A stretch of DNA of 64,000 nucleotides from an uncultured Acidobacteriaceae bacterium. GTDB taxonomy: Bacteria > Acidobacteriota > Terriglobia > Terriglobales > Acidobacteriaceae. The stretch spans positions 53,864 through 117,863 of the forward strand of contig CALFMO010000023.1 in the NCBI GenBank assembly GCA_937879855.1. Reading direction: 5' to 3'. Both the position numbers and the translations under genes were made by a program. Positions 1 through 9,386 of the stretch are shown in pieces; the stretch's first letter is position 1; each line of letters starts with the position of its first letter. Below the pieces are notes generated by a model that saw only the letters and a list, made by a program, of their open reading frames with translations, did no database searches and was not told where the DNA came from.

Positions 1-2
1 GT

Positions 3-1073
3 TTTTTCGTTCAGCAGGACATCGTGCTGGGTGGAAAGCTGGGTCTGAATCGAAAGATTTTTGACCAGGAGCTCCAGCAGGCAGTAACAGAGGCCGACGA
101 GCAAAAAGTGCGCGTAGTCACAAACGTGCGGATGTCCTACATCCAAGCGCTGGCTGCCCAGCAGACCCTGGACTTGCGGCAAAACCTTAGCAAGCTTGCC
201 AACGACGCCGTCGAGACCTCCCATCAGCTCGCCAATGTGGGCCAAGCGGACGCTCCCGACGTACTGGAGTCGGAAGTGGAAGCGCAGCAGGCACAACTCG
301 CGGTCACGATGGCCGAACACAACCAGCAGCGGGTCTGGAAGGCGCTGGCCGCCGTGGTGGGGAATCCGCGCTTGCCCTTGATGAAGCTCGAAGGAAGACT
401 TGAGGACACGCCGCCGGTGAATGCGGATGAACTGGTGGAGAAAATCGTCAATGAGAGTCCAGCCGTAAGAATTGCCGAACTCGGCGTAAAACGTGCCGAA
501 GCCGCGTTGGCTCGCGCGAAGCGGGAACCGATTCCCGACCTGCAACTTCGCGGTGGCATACAGCAGAATGGCGAGCTGTTGTCTGACGGAAGATCGGTCG
601 GACTACAGGGCTTTGCCGACGTGGGAGTGAGAATTCCCATTTTTAACCGCAACCAGGGAAACATTGCCACCGCTAAGGCTGATGCAGAAAGGGCGAGGCG
701 CGAAGTCGAGCGCGTGAAGCTTGTCTTACGGGAACGGTCGGCAAGCGTCGTCCAGAACTACACGTTCTCGCAAGCCGCGGTCGACCGCTACAAGAACCAG
801 ATGATACCGAGGGCACAAAAGGCGTACGAGATGTACACGAAAAAATACCGGGAAATGGCTGCAGCGTACCCACAGGTCCTCATCGCCCAGAGAACTCTGA
901 TGCAACTGGAAGTCTCCTACACCACCGCGCTGGAGACCTTCGCCACCAGTTCACTTTCTCTGCAGTCATACCTGCTCACCGACGGTCTCGAAGCTCCATC
1001 GCAGCCCGGTGGAATCGACCAGCCGGTACGTGAGGTCAACATCCCATTCCAGATGGGCGCAAGCCCACAGTAA
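3..1073 (+). CDS. TolC/CzcC-like outer-membrane efflux protein (5' partial)
   Basis: The reading frame is open from base 3 of the window, so the N-terminus and signal peptide lie upstream. The visible 357 residues are a long helical protein with two repeats of the outer-membrane-factor type. An early V-Q-Q-x-I-x-x-G-G-K segment and a second R-I-P-I-F-N-R-N-Q-G-N-I segment fit the CzcC/TolC family, which forms the outer-membrane channel of tripartite RND or metal efflux systems. It is followed after about 10 bases by a cytochrome c gene and then a copper-type P-ATPase, so a role in metal efflux is likely. A GTG at 24 is in frame but is probably an internal valine. The substrate is inferred from context only. 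Confidence 0.85.
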   Translation, partial: FFVQQDIVLGGKLGLNRKIFDQELQQAVTEADEQKVRVVTNVRMSYIQALAAQQTLDLRQNLSKLANDAVETSHQLANVGQADAPDVLESEVEAQQAQLAVTMAEHNQQRVWKALAAVVGNPRLPLMKLEGRLEDTPPVNADELVEKIVNESPAVRIAELGVKRAEAALARAKREPIPDLQLRGGIQQNGELLSDGRSVGLQGFADVGVRIPIFNRNQGNIATAKADAERARREVERVKLVLRERSASVVQNYTFSQAAVDRYKNQMIPRAQKAYEMYTKKYREMAAAYPQVLIAQRTLMQLEVSYTTALETFATSSLSLQSYLLTDGLEAPSQPGGIDQPVREVNIPFQMGASPQ

Positions 1074-1083
1074 AGGTAAGTGC

Positions 1084-1773
1084 ATGCGAAAACGCACTCT
1101 TCTTTTATCGATCACCTCTGCAGGCATGGCGGGAGCCGCTGCGTTCGGATGGGTGACGATCCGGCGTGGCTTCAGTGCGCGGGATAACCCGTCTGCGCTA
1201 GAGGCCTATCTCGCAAAGACGGCACGGAATCTTTCCGTTCCTGCTTCCGAGCGGGATACGAAGAATCCGTTTGCGCCGACAGCGGAAGTTCTCAGCGAAG
1301 CGCGAGTTCACTTCGCCGATCATTGCGCCATTTGCCACGGCAATGACGGCACCGGAAAGACGCAAATCGGCCAGAATCTTTATCCGAAGGCTCCGGATAT
1401 GCGATTGCCACAGACCCAGAACCTGAGTGACGGAGAGCTGTACTACACCATTCACAACGGTATCCGACTGACCGGAATGCCTGCGTGGGGCACGGTGAAC
1501 AAAGACGACGATAGCTGGAAACTCGTCCTGTTCATACGGCATCTACCGCAACTTACTCCAAATGAAGCACGCGAGATGGAAGCACTCAATCCGAAAGGTC
1601 CAGCCGAGAAAGAGGAGGAGCAAGAGGAAGAACAGTTTTTGAATGGTGAACCCAGCAAGCAAACCCCAAACAAACATTGCAGCGCCAAAAGGAGAAGAAA
1701 CAATGAAACGGACGGTCGCAGTATTCGCTCTCGCGTTAGCATTCTCAGCAATCACATTTGCCCATGGAAATGA
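1084..1773 (+). CDS. c-type cytochrome, mono-heme
   Basis: The start is ATG 1084, preceded by AAAGGTAAG. A longer in-frame start at 1009 lies inside the upstream gene and is unlikely. An N-terminal hydrophobic segment (about residues 5-25) is a signal or anchor. The heme-binding C-A-I-C-H motif is at about residues 81-85, followed by a G-M-P-A-W segment that can supply the axial methionine. The fold matches small class I cytochromes of the cytochrome c/CBB3 type, which act as periplasmic electron carriers. The last 40-50 residues are acidic and then low-complexity basic, and overlap the next gene by 71 bases. The natural C-terminus may have been extended by a frameshift near 1640-1690. Confidence 0.8.
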   Translation: MRKRTLLLSITSAGMAGAAAFGWVTIRRGFSARDNPSALEAYLAKTARNLSVPASERDTKNPFAPTAEVLSEARVHFADHCAICHGNDGTGKTQIGQNLYPKAPDMRLPQTQNLSDGELYYTIHNGIRLTGMPAWGTVNKDDDSWKLVLFIRHLPQLTPNEAREMEALNPKGPAEKEEEQEEEQFLNGEPSKQTPNKHCSAKRRRNNETDGRSIRSRVSILSNHICPWK

Positions 1774-2071
1774 GAAGCATGTGATGGGCACGGTCACCAG
1801 CATTTCGGTCAATTCCATTACCGTGGAGACCACATCGAAGAAGACGGTCACGGTGAGTTTGAGCGCCGCGACTAACTTCCAAAAGAGTGGATCACCGGCA
1901 GCCCTGAAAGATCTAAAAGTCGGCGATAAGGTTGTGATCCATGCCACCGGCCCCGAAGAGAAGCTAGTTGCCACCGAGGTCAGATTTGGAACCATGAGCA
2001 AGAACAATATGTCAGAGATGAAAGGGATGGATCACAGCCATCCCCCCGACTCAGCGCCAGAAAATCACTAG
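1703..2071 (+). CDS. Secreted DUF5666-domain protein
   Basis: The start is ATG 1703, preceded by AGGAGAAGAAACA. The product is 122 residues with a clear signal peptide (about 1-20, ending A-F-A-H-G). A beta-rich domain follows with the pattern G-T-V-T-S-I..I-T-V-E-T..L-K-V-G-D-K-V-V-I, as in DUF5666 (OB-like) proteins. The C-terminus has repeated Met and His residues (M-S-E-M-K-G-M-D-H-S-H) that could bind copper. It sits between a cytochrome c and a CopB-type ATPase, which supports periplasmic copper binding or handling. That role is inferred and no function is proven for the family. Confidence 0.75.
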   Translation: MKRTVAVFALALAFSAITFAHGNEKHVMGTVTSISVNSITVETTSKKTVTVSLSAATNFQKSGSPAALKDLKVGDKVVIHATGPEEKLVATEVRFGTMSKNNMSEMKGMDHSHPPDSAPENH

Positions 2072-2146
2072 TCAGCGACGTGATTCGCTGGGCCACATGA
2101 TCTACCTATCGCCAATTGACGTCAGCGTTTGACATCGGAGTTGCAA

Positions 2147-4204
2147 ATGGACCACATGACATACCAAGACCGCGAAGCGGTCGAGCAACATCCGGGACAC
2201 AAGATGTCCGACGCCCACGCGAGCCACGATCGTCACGCCGGACACTCCGTCGCGATGTTTCGTGACAAGTTTTGGTTGAGCTTCGCTCTCACGATTCCCG
2301 TGGTCGCCTGGTCGGCCGATGTCCAACACTGGCTTGGGTACAGAGCACCTTCCTTTCCTGGTTCAACATGGATTGCCCCAATCCTCGGAACGGTGATCTT
2401 CGTTTACGGCGGCCTCGTTTTTATCCGTGGGGCATGGAGCGAGTTGGCCGACCACAAGCCCGGCATGATGACCCTCATCAGTCTGGCGATGGTAGTCGCC
2501 TTTGGCACATCAGTCGCAGCGACACTCGGCATCTTTGAGATAGATGTCTGGTGGGAACTTTCATCTCTTATTACGATCATGGTCCTCGGTCACTGGCTGG
2601 AAATGCGTGCCATTTCCCAGGCGCGCGGTGCGCTCAATGCCCTGGCCACTCTGCTCCCAGACACTGCCGAACGGATAAATGGTGCGGAGATTCAAACTGT
2701 TGCTCTCTCTGAGTTGCACGTGCGTGATGTTGTTCTCGTCCGACCAGGAAGCCGCGTTCCCGTGGACGGCACAGTCGTCGAGGGCTCTGCCGATGTAGAC
2801 GAGTCCATGATTACCGGCGAGTCCCGGACCGTCTCAAAGGCGCCGGGTACCGCTGTCATCGCAGGAACGGTCGCGAGCGGCGGTACCCTTCGAGTCCGCG
2901 TCACAGCGGTTGGGGAACAGACCGCCCTCTCCGGCATAATGCGGCTCGTTGCTGCTGCACAAGCTTCCGGGTCTCGCACCCAGGCCCTTGCCGATCGTGC
3001 GGCAGCAATCCTTTTCTATGTGGCAGTCGTGTCGGGCGCGATTACTTTCATCTACTGGTGGTTTTCCGGAGACAAAGAACACGCTCTGATCAGAACGGCA
3101 ACCGTCCTCATCATTGCTTGCCCGCACGCCTTGGGACTGGCAATTCCGCTAGTGATTGCGATCTCGACATCGCTGGGGGCTCAGAACGGTCTCCTCGTGA
3201 AGGACAGACTCGCGCTGGAAGGCGCTCGTAATTTAGACATGGTGATTTTCGATAAGACCGGAACGCTCACACGTGGCTCCCCTGCATTGTCGGGAGTCGC
3301 GGTTCCGGCTGGTGGCAACGAGAATGATTTGCTTGCTATTGCTGCTGCTGTCGAAGCCAACTCCGAACACCCGCTCGCTAAGGCGATCGTAGCCGAGGCC
3401 AAGCGTCGAAAACTGCCTATGTTACAAGCTGGCGACTTCGAAGCGCTACCTGGTCGAGGGGCACAGGCGCGCGTAAACGGCAAGAGCATCACAATCGGCG
3501 GACCACGTTTGTTGATCGAAGGCAAGATATCAGTACCGCCAGAAGTCGAAAAGTTAACGACCGCTTGGGCGTCCGAGGGAAAGACGGTCCTGTATGTCGT
3601 CGCCGAAGCGCAACTGCTCGGCGCTTTCGCCGTCGAAGATGAGATTCGGCCCGAATCAAAGGAGGCGGTCACGGAGCTTCATCAGCTTGGTATCCGGGTC
3701 GCGATGATTACCGGAGACTCGAAGACGGTTGCCGATTCGGTCGCCCGACGCATCGGCATCGATGAGATCGCAGCCGAGGTCCTCCCCGCCGACAAGGCTT
3801 CAGCAGTGAAGCGCTTTCAGTCGGGCGGCAAGAGGGTCGCAATGGTTGGTGACGGAGTGAACGACGCGCCAGCGCTGGCGACCGCAAATGTGGGAATCGC
3901 GATTGGCGCCGGAACCGATGTGGCGATTGAGTCGGCTGGAATCGTCCTCGTACGTAGCGACCCGCGCGATGTTGTGGGAGCGATCAAACTGTCTCGGGCT
4001 ACCTACCGAAAGATGATTCAAAATCTCGCTTGGGCGACCGCGTATAACCTTGTCGCCATCCCGGTCGCAGGAGGTCTCCTCGTCCGCTGGGGCCTCGATT
4101 TGCCCATGAGCGTTGGTGCAGTCGCAATGAGCCTCTCCACCATCATCGTGGCTGCGAATGCACAGTTGCTTCGCCGGCTGGACCTGCAACGGGCGGCTCC
4201 ATAG
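2147..4204 (+). CDS. copB: CopB-type heavy-metal P1B-ATPase
   Basis: This is a P1B-type ATPase of the CPH class, which exports copper or silver across the inner membrane. I chose ATG 2147 because GGAG lies 6 bases upstream; a TTG at 2129 is also in frame. The N-terminus has no CxxC metal-binding domain but is His/Met-rich (H-P-G-H-K-M..H-A-S-H-D-R-H-A-G-H), typical of CopB. Key motifs are T-G-E-S near residue 222, the C-P-H membrane motif near 324, the phosphorylated D-K-T-G-T near 367 and G-D-G-V-N-D near 567. Length is normal for the family. It follows the cytochrome c and DUF5666 genes on the same strand, consistent with a copper-resistance operon. Confidence 0.93.
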   Translation: MDHMTYQDREAVEQHPGHKMSDAHASHDRHAGHSVAMFRDKFWLSFALTIPVVAWSADVQHWLGYRAPSFPGSTWIAPILGTVIFVYGGLVFIRGAWSELADHKPGMMTLISLAMVVAFGTSVAATLGIFEIDVWWELSSLITIMVLGHWLEMRAISQARGALNALATLLPDTAERINGAEIQTVALSELHVRDVVLVRPGSRVPVDGTVVEGSADVDESMITGESRTVSKAPGTAVIAGTVASGGTLRVRVTAVGEQTALSGIMRLVAAAQASGSRTQALADRAAAILFYVAVVSGAITFIYWWFSGDKEHALIRTATVLIIACPHALGLAIPLVIAISTSLGAQNGLLVKDRLALEGARNLDMVIFDKTGTLTRGSPALSGVAVPAGGNENDLLAIAAAVEANSEHPLAKAIVAEAKRRKLPMLQAGDFEALPGRGAQARVNGKSITIGGPRLLIEGKISVPPEVEKLTTAWASEGKTVLYVVAEAQLLGAFAVEDEIRPESKEAVTELHQLGIRVAMITGDSKTVADSVARRIGIDEIAAEVLPADKASAVKRFQSGGKRVAMVGDGVNDAPALATANVGIAIGAGTDVAIESAGIVLVRSDPRDVVGAIKLSRATYRKMIQNLAWATAYNLVAIPVAGGLLVRWGLDLPMSVGAVAMSLSTIIVAANAQLLRRLDLQRAAP

Positions 4205-4271
4205 ACTACCATCGGGGATTTCATACGACACCTGCTCCAATCGGGGAAGCTCGCATCACCGCCCTGCAGAT

Positions 4272-4311
4272 TTGACAGCATATCCCTTATTAGTTAGCTT
4301 AGTTACTAAGC
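4272..4311 (+). promoter_or_regulatory. Putative marR promoter with operator palindrome
   Basis: TTGACA at 4272-4277 is a consensus -35 box. A 15-base palindrome, GCTTAGTTACTAAGC (4297-4311), overlaps where the -10 element should be. The MarR-family gene begins 13 bases downstream. MarR proteins commonly bind such palindromes to repress themselves, so this is probably the autoregulatory operator. Confidence 0.5.
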
Positions 4312-4324
4312 GAGTACAAATGCG

Positions 4325-4858
4325 ATGGGAGCTGTACGCAAGAGCAAGCAAGAGTTGGCCGGGGAGATCGTCGGGGGGCTGGCGCGCCGACACAGCACGG
4401 CGGTGGTGCTATTTCACCATGCGGTCGCGGAGCGCCTTGGGCTGGGTCCAACCGATCACAAGTGCCTCGACTTGCTGCGCGAGCGCGGGGAAATGGCTGG
4501 CAGCGATCTGTGCGCGATCACTGGCCTGACCAGTGGCGCGATCACCGGTGTAGTCGCGAGGTTGGAGCGAGCTGGATACCTGCGTCGTGAACCCGACCCG
4601 CACGATGGGCGTAAACAGGTCCTCCACCTAGCACTGGAGCGGTCGCCCATCCAGGACGTGATCCTCCCATTACGAAAAGACGTGGCTGCCCTGTTGGAGA
4701 ATTTCGATGCCCACCAACTCACCGCTATCTCAGAGTTCCTGGCTCGCACGACGGACCTTATCTACCGTCATGCGGCCTTGCTGCGCGGTGAAACGATTTC
4801 TGACTTGGGCCGGACTCGCGTGACTGGACGAGCACCTTTTCCCCACGGTGCCAAATAA
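4325..4858 (+). CDS. MarR-family transcriptional regulator
   Basis: A 177-residue protein with the winged-helix arrangement of the MarR family: a dimerisation helix, then about residues 45-110 with an L-R-E-R-G..S-G-A-I-T-G-V-V-A-R-L-E-R-A-G-Y-L-R-R recognition helix and a D-P-x-D-G-R-K wing, a hallmark of the family. MarR proteins are dimeric, usually repress neighbouring genes and respond to small aromatic or phenolic ligands. It precedes a membrane protein gene by 24 bases and probably forms an operon with it. A palindrome just upstream suggests autoregulation. The ligand is unknown. Confidence 0.9.
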   Translation: MGAVRKSKQELAGEIVGGLARRHSTAVVLFHHAVAERLGLGPTDHKCLDLLRERGEMAGSDLCAITGLTSGAITGVVARLERAGYLRREPDPHDGRKQVLHLALERSPIQDVILPLRKDVAALLENFDAHQLTAISEFLARTTDLIYRHAALLRGETISDLGRTRVTGRAPFPHGAK

Positions 4859-4882
4859 GGAGTCTGCAATGAAGGTCCAACG

Positions 4883-5530
4883 ATGACACCCACCCTCCGC
4901 AAGTTGACCATCACCGCGCATGTCACCTTTTCGGTCGGCTGGCTCGGCGCGGTCGCCGCCTTCCTGGCTCTCAGCGTCACCGGCCTGACCAGCCATGATG
5001 CGGAAGTGGTGCGCAGCGCTTATCTCTCGATGGACTTGATCAGCAGGTTTGTCATCATCCCGATGTGTTTCGCTGCGCTGGCCACCGGCCTTCTCCAGGC
5101 ACTGGGCACCCCGTGGGGCTTGTTTCGGTACTACTGGATCGCGATGAAATTCGGGCTGGCAATTTTTGCCACCATCGCCTTGCTGGTACACCAATTTGCG
5201 GTGATGGCCGTGGCGGCGAAGCGCGTATCAGGAGCTGCGGCAGAAGCATTGTTCAGCCCGGACTTCGGTCCGCTGAAGACAGAACTCGTGCGCGCTCCTA
5301 GCCTCTCCATAGTGTTGCTGCTCGTGGTCACGACACTGGGCGTGTACAAACCATGGGGCCTGACTCGCTACGGGCGACGCAAGCAGCAGGAGCGACGTAA
5401 AGTACAACAGGAACCTGAGAATGAGACTCCCTTCGGAGTCAAGATCTTCTACGCCGTGATCGGGGTGCTTGTGTTGGTGATCGTCGTGTTACACCTCACC
5501 GGCCATGGTTTTGGTAGCCACGGTCACTGA
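4883..5530 (+). CDS. Multi-spanning membrane protein next to marR
   Basis: A 215-residue protein with about five predicted membrane segments: around residues 8-32, 50-70, 78-100, 135-155 and 188-205. A charged cytoplasmic linker (R-Y-G-R-R-K-Q-Q-E-R-R) comes before the last helix, and the C-terminus is His-rich. It resembles the DUF2269-like membrane proteins often found with MarR or TetR genes, but I cannot assign a function. The AAGGAG ribosome site precedes a five-codon mini-ORF (4869-4886) whose stop overlaps this ATG (ATGA), suggesting translational coupling or a small frame disruption. Confidence 0.75.
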   Translation: MTPTLRKLTITAHVTFSVGWLGAVAAFLALSVTGLTSHDAEVVRSAYLSMDLISRFVIIPMCFAALATGLLQALGTPWGLFRYYWIAMKFGLAIFATIALLVHQFAVMAVAAKRVSGAAAEALFSPDFGPLKTELVRAPSLSIVLLLVVTTLGVYKPWGLTRYGRRKQQERRKVQQEPENETPFGVKIFYAVIGVLVLVIVVLHLTGHGFGSHGH

Positions 5531-5626
5531 CCCTGGAGGCTAACGATTGGATCGCAGCGGTGCTGCTGTTCATCTTGAAGAAGTTTGGCACGGAAAAATC
5601 CACGATCAAATCACGACAGCTGGAAT

Positions 5627-5845
5627 TTACTTTTTTCCCGAAGCTTCTCTCACGATCCGGGCAGAGTTCTGGCTTTCGTCGAGCACGGTTACCTCTGACC
5701 AGGGTATGTTCTGGTGAGTGACGACCAGGCCAGACGTACTCCTGATGTCGGCAGTCTTTGCTCCATAGTCAACGTCTTCCACCAAGTATGAGAGGGGCGG
5801 GTCACCATAAAATACGACATCGCCTACTTTGGGTTTGGTTGGCAT
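5627..5845 (-). CDS. Small conserved-looking protein, unknown function
   Basis: A 72-residue ORF without signal peptide or membrane segment. It contains K-V-G-D-V-V-F-Y near the N-terminus and a beta-rich, mixed-charge body, like small SH3-barrel-type proteins. It stands alone between a membrane protein gene and a small ORF on the opposite strand. I do not recognise the family; it is retained because composition and codon use look protein-like. Confidence 0.45.
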   Translation of the reverse strand: MPTKPKVGDVVFYGDPPLSYLVEDVDYGAKTADIRSTSGLVVTHQNIPWSEVTVLDESQNSARIVREASGKK

Positions 5846-5949
5846 GCGAACAGTTTCCCACAGGGCGGAGCCGATTGCTACCTCTGTGAATTTCCATTAC
5901 CGAGTTGATTATGGCCATCTGAGCTTGCTGCTGCGCTATACTCGAATGC

Positions 5950-6267
5950 ATGCGATCTCGGTCATCCCGCGTAACTGCCACGCTTGTTCTGTTGACCTGC
6001 CTCATTTGTCCGCTCCTCGAGACGATCGACACCTGGGATCACACGGTGCAAACCGGAAACGATACTGAATACTCTTTGATAGTTCTCGCGCTGTGCGTCG
6101 GAGTGGCGTATACGTTTGCGCGGTTCATCGTCAAATCTGCGCTGCTTGGATTCGTCACAAAGAGTGTCTTCACTTCCTCTCCCCGCAGATCTTTCCTTTT
6201 CGCCCCACGTAGTTTCGCTCTACGGCTTTTTGATGCCATAAGTCCCCCCCTCCCGCTGCGCATCTAG
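5950..6267 (+). CDS. Small membrane protein, unknown function
   Basis: A 105-residue ORF with two hydrophobic segments (about residues 8-24 and 42-66) separated by a short polar loop containing D-T-W-D-H-T-V-Q-T-G-N-D-T-E. This layout resembles small two-helix proteins common in acidobacterial genomes, but no function is known to me. The C-terminal part is basic and proline-rich. It lies about 130 bases before the TonB-dependent receptor gene on the same strand. Confidence 0.5.
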   Translation: MRSRSSRVTATLVLLTCLICPLLETIDTWDHTVQTGNDTEYSLIVLALCVGVAYTFARFIVKSALLGFVTKSVFTSSPRRSFLFAPRSFALRLFDAISPPLPLRI

Positions 6268-6400
6268 AAATCTTCGATGGCGGATGTACGAACACGTGCA
6301 CAGGAACGCGTCCGCCTGTTCTCCGCGCCGCATAGCGTCGTTCTTCCAATTCGACGAGTAAGGTCTTTTCTCTGTTGTTTATCGGAATGTGTGACCCGAG

Positions 6401-9322
6401 ATGATTCTGGCTTTCCGTTCGTTTTCCGTCCGTCATATTGCTATTGGGCTCGGTGCCTTGTCTGTTTTGTTGTTTCTCGCGGCGGATGCTGACGCACAGG
6501 CGTCGCGAGTTGGAGCAACGCTAGAAGGCATTGTGCGCGACACCAGTGGCGCAGTCATTCCGAACTCAAACGTTACGCTGCACAACCCTTCGACCAATCA
6601 ATTTCGTACGGTGGCAACTGACGGGCAGGGTTTTTTTCGAGCACAGCAGCTTGCTGCCGGCACCTATGACGTGCAAGTGGAACAGATAGGATTTGCACCG
6701 TTTCGCCAGGCAGGTGTTGGAGCTAATCTCGGACAGACTGTTCATCTCGACATTGTCCTGGCTCCGGCGTCCGCATCGGAACAGCTGACGGTCAACGCGC
6801 AGCCCTCGTCTCTTGATCCCTCGCAGTCGTCAGTCGTTTCCTCTGTAGATCAAGAAAGGATAGAAGAACTACCAGTACGGAGCAGAAATTACTTGGATTT
6901 CGTTCTCCTTGCACCAGGGGTTTCGAGTTCACCCGTAGCTTCCGGCGCGAGCGGTTCGACGCCCCTTACTGGCAGTGGCTTCACTTTCGGCGGTCTGAGA
7001 TCGCGGAGCAACAATCTCTCCATCGATGGCCTCGACAACAACGACGAGTACACAGGTTCGAGTCGTACCGAGCTTTCACCGGAAATTGTGCAGGAATTCC
7101 AGGTGGTCAACAATGGCCTTTCAGCAGAGTCCGGTGGAGCCTCGGGAGGGTCCATTAACGTGATCACTCGCTCTGGGACAAACACGGTGCACGGCGACGC
7201 GTTTCTATTTGCCCAGGACGGCATATTCAACGCGCGCGACCCGTTCGAAACGGTGTCCGGCAAGCCATCTTTTCGACGCTTCCGCGCTGGCTTTGCTCTG
7301 GGTGGGCCCATCGTCAAGGACAAAACGTTTTACTACGCCGCCGTCGAACAAGAACACAATCGAGGGCAGATCGGTTCGGATATCAACCCCAGCGTAGCAT
7401 CTATCGTAAATGCCTTCCTTGCCACCGGAGGATTTCCAGGACTAGGAACTCGCCAGATCACGACAGCTCTCTCTCCGATTGCGCGCGCGGAAACGGAAGC
7501 TGCCGGCAAGCTCAATCACCAGCTCACCAAGAATACTGCTCTGATGCTGCGCTACACCTTTACAAACAACAAGGAATCAGGCGATGCGTTCAACACCAGC
7601 GGCCTATTCGACGCGAGTACTCGCGGCAGCAGCTTTACAAGCGACAACGCTCTTTCGGGATCGCTCACCACTGTCTTTGGCTCGGAAGCGGTTAGCGATT
7701 TGCGGTTTCAGGCCGCCACACGCCACGCCGTCCTGCGAACAAACGAAACTTTCGGTCCTGAGATTGATATCGCTGGGCTGATCACCTTTGGCCGGCCCTT
7801 TACGGGAAATAGCGAACGTCGCGAAAATCATTTCCAAGCCGGCTACACGTACTCTCGCACCCGAGGAAAACACCTCTGGAAGCTCGGTGGAACTGTAAAT
7901 CGCGTCAGACTGCGGGCTGACGTACCGGACGGAGTCGATGGCATATATCTTTTCGGCTCTTTGGGAGATTTCCTCGTGGGAAATCCCAATCAGTTTCGCC
8001 AAGCCTTCGGGGGCCCAAACGTCGATTTCCCGGTGACCAGTTTCGGCGGGTTCGTGCAGGACCATTGGTCCCTTTCCCAGCAACTGACTGTCGACCTTGG
8101 TGTACGCTACGATTTCGAGCGCCTGCCGGCTGGATTCAATCAGGACACGAACAACGTCAGCCCGAGAATCGGTGTGGCTTGGAGTCCGTCTCCCAAATGG
8201 GTTTTTCGTGCGGGATACGGAATTTTTTTCGACCGCTACGTTCTAGCTAACTTGACACGGGCCGTCGAGAAGAACGGTATACAGGCATTCGAGCAGGTAG
8301 CGGACGCAAACGTAGCAGTGGGCATCTTCGCGTCAGCTCAAGGCGGGCCACTTGTTGCGCCTGTATCCGGGATCGCTCCATCCATCTTTCGCTCTGACCC
8401 CAAGATAGCCACTCCCTACAGCCAGCAGGCCAGCGCCGGTGCGGAATACTTGCTAGCGAAGAACCTGACGTTGCGCGCTGACTATATGTTCGTGCGTGGC
8501 GTCAAGCTGCCACGAACGCTGAACGTCAATTTGTTACCTCCGGTGATCCTCACGCTCGCGAACGCCGTTAGCCTTGGTGTCCGAAACCCAACCCCACAGC
8601 AAATCGGACGAGAAGTCTTTTTACCCGGTCGTCTCGATACCCAGTTTGGCGACATCTATCAAGTGCAAGATTCCGCTGGGTCAACCTACAACGGAGCCTC
8701 ACTCACACTGACTCGCCGAATGAATAACGAACTGGAATTCTCGGCTAGTTATACGCTCTCGAAGACATTTGATAACGCCTCGGACTTCGATGAGCAACCC
8801 CAAAATCCCTTCAATCTGCAGGCGGAAAACGCAGTGTCCCGGCAGCATCAGCAACAGCGTTTTGTGTTCAATGCACTCTGGGACTTGCCCATTGGAGAGG
8901 AAGAAGACAAAGGCAACAAATCAAGGGGAAACGCGACTTGGCTGGCACAGACCTTCAGCCACATTGAAGTGGCACCGATTGTGACATTGGAAAGTGGCCG
9001 GCCTGTGAATCCCCTGACAGGTCTTGACTCGAACCAGAGTCATGCTTTTCCGCTCTCCGCAAGACCCCTGAGCCTGGGAAGAGACTCGCTGAACACACCC
9101 GCACTGGTGACGATGGACTTCCGCGTTCTGAAGTACTTCCCATTCGGGGGAGCGAAGCGTCTTGACGTGGTAGCGGAATTCTTCAATTTGTTCAACAGCG
9201 CGAATGTGTCCCAGATCAATTCTGTGTTCGGCTCAAACCTAGCGCCGATGGCGGGATTTCGGCAACCGATTGCCGGAACCAGTGCCCGCCAAGTTCAGTT
9301 CTCTTTGGATTTCGAGTTTTGA
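6401..9322 (+). CDS. Oar-like TonB-dependent receptor
   Basis: A 973-residue outer-membrane protein. A signal peptide (about 1-32, ending A-D-A-Q-A) is followed by a carboxypeptidase-regulatory-like domain (about 38-120; G-I-V-R-D-T-S-G-A-V-I-P). A plug domain follows (about 130-280; S-I-D-G-L-D-N-N-D-E), then a long beta-barrel ending in the aromatic signature S-L-D-F-E-F. This architecture is characteristic of the expanded receptor families of Acidobacteriota, which import large or oligomeric substrates with energy from TonB. The ligand is unknown. The gene begins after a 130-base intergenic region and is followed 64 bases later by a PAP2 phosphatase gene. Confidence 0.93.
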   Translation: MILAFRSFSVRHIAIGLGALSVLLFLAADADAQASRVGATLEGIVRDTSGAVIPNSNVTLHNPSTNQFRTVATDGQGFFRAQQLAAGTYDVQVEQIGFAPFRQAGVGANLGQTVHLDIVLAPASASEQLTVNAQPSSLDPSQSSVVSSVDQERIEELPVRSRNYLDFVLLAPGVSSSPVASGASGSTPLTGSGFTFGGLRSRSNNLSIDGLDNNDEYTGSSRTELSPEIVQEFQVVNNGLSAESGGASGGSINVITRSGTNTVHGDAFLFAQDGIFNARDPFETVSGKPSFRRFRAGFALGGPIVKDKTFYYAAVEQEHNRGQIGSDINPSVASIVNAFLATGGFPGLGTRQITTALSPIARAETEAAGKLNHQLTKNTALMLRYTFTNNKESGDAFNTSGLFDASTRGSSFTSDNALSGSLTTVFGSEAVSDLRFQAATRHAVLRTNETFGPEIDIAGLITFGRPFTGNSERRENHFQAGYTYSRTRGKHLWKLGGTVNRVRLRADVPDGVDGIYLFGSLGDFLVGNPNQFRQAFGGPNVDFPVTSFGGFVQDHWSLSQQLTVDLGVRYDFERLPAGFNQDTNNVSPRIGVAWSPSPKWVFRAGYGIFFDRYVLANLTRAVEKNGIQAFEQVADANVAVGIFASAQGGPLVAPVSGIAPSIFRSDPKIATPYSQQASAGAEYLLAKNLTLRADYMFVRGVKLPRTLNVNLLPPVILTLANAVSLGVRNPTPQQIGREVFLPGRLDTQFGDIYQVQDSAGSTYNGASLTLTRRMNNELEFSASYTLSKTFDNASDFDEQPQNPFNLQAENAVSRQHQQQRFVFNALWDLPIGEEEDKGNKSRGNATWLAQTFSHIEVAPIVTLESGRPVNPLTGLDSNQSHAFPLSARPLSLGRDSLNTPALVTMDFRVLKYFPFGGAKRLDVVAEFFNLFNSANVSQINSVFGSNLAPMAGFRQPIAGTSARQVQFSLDFEF

Positions 9323-9386
9323 AAAATGACCGAAACGATCCACATGAAGATTGCGGCTTTAAAGAGGACTCTAAAGGAGCTTCGTA

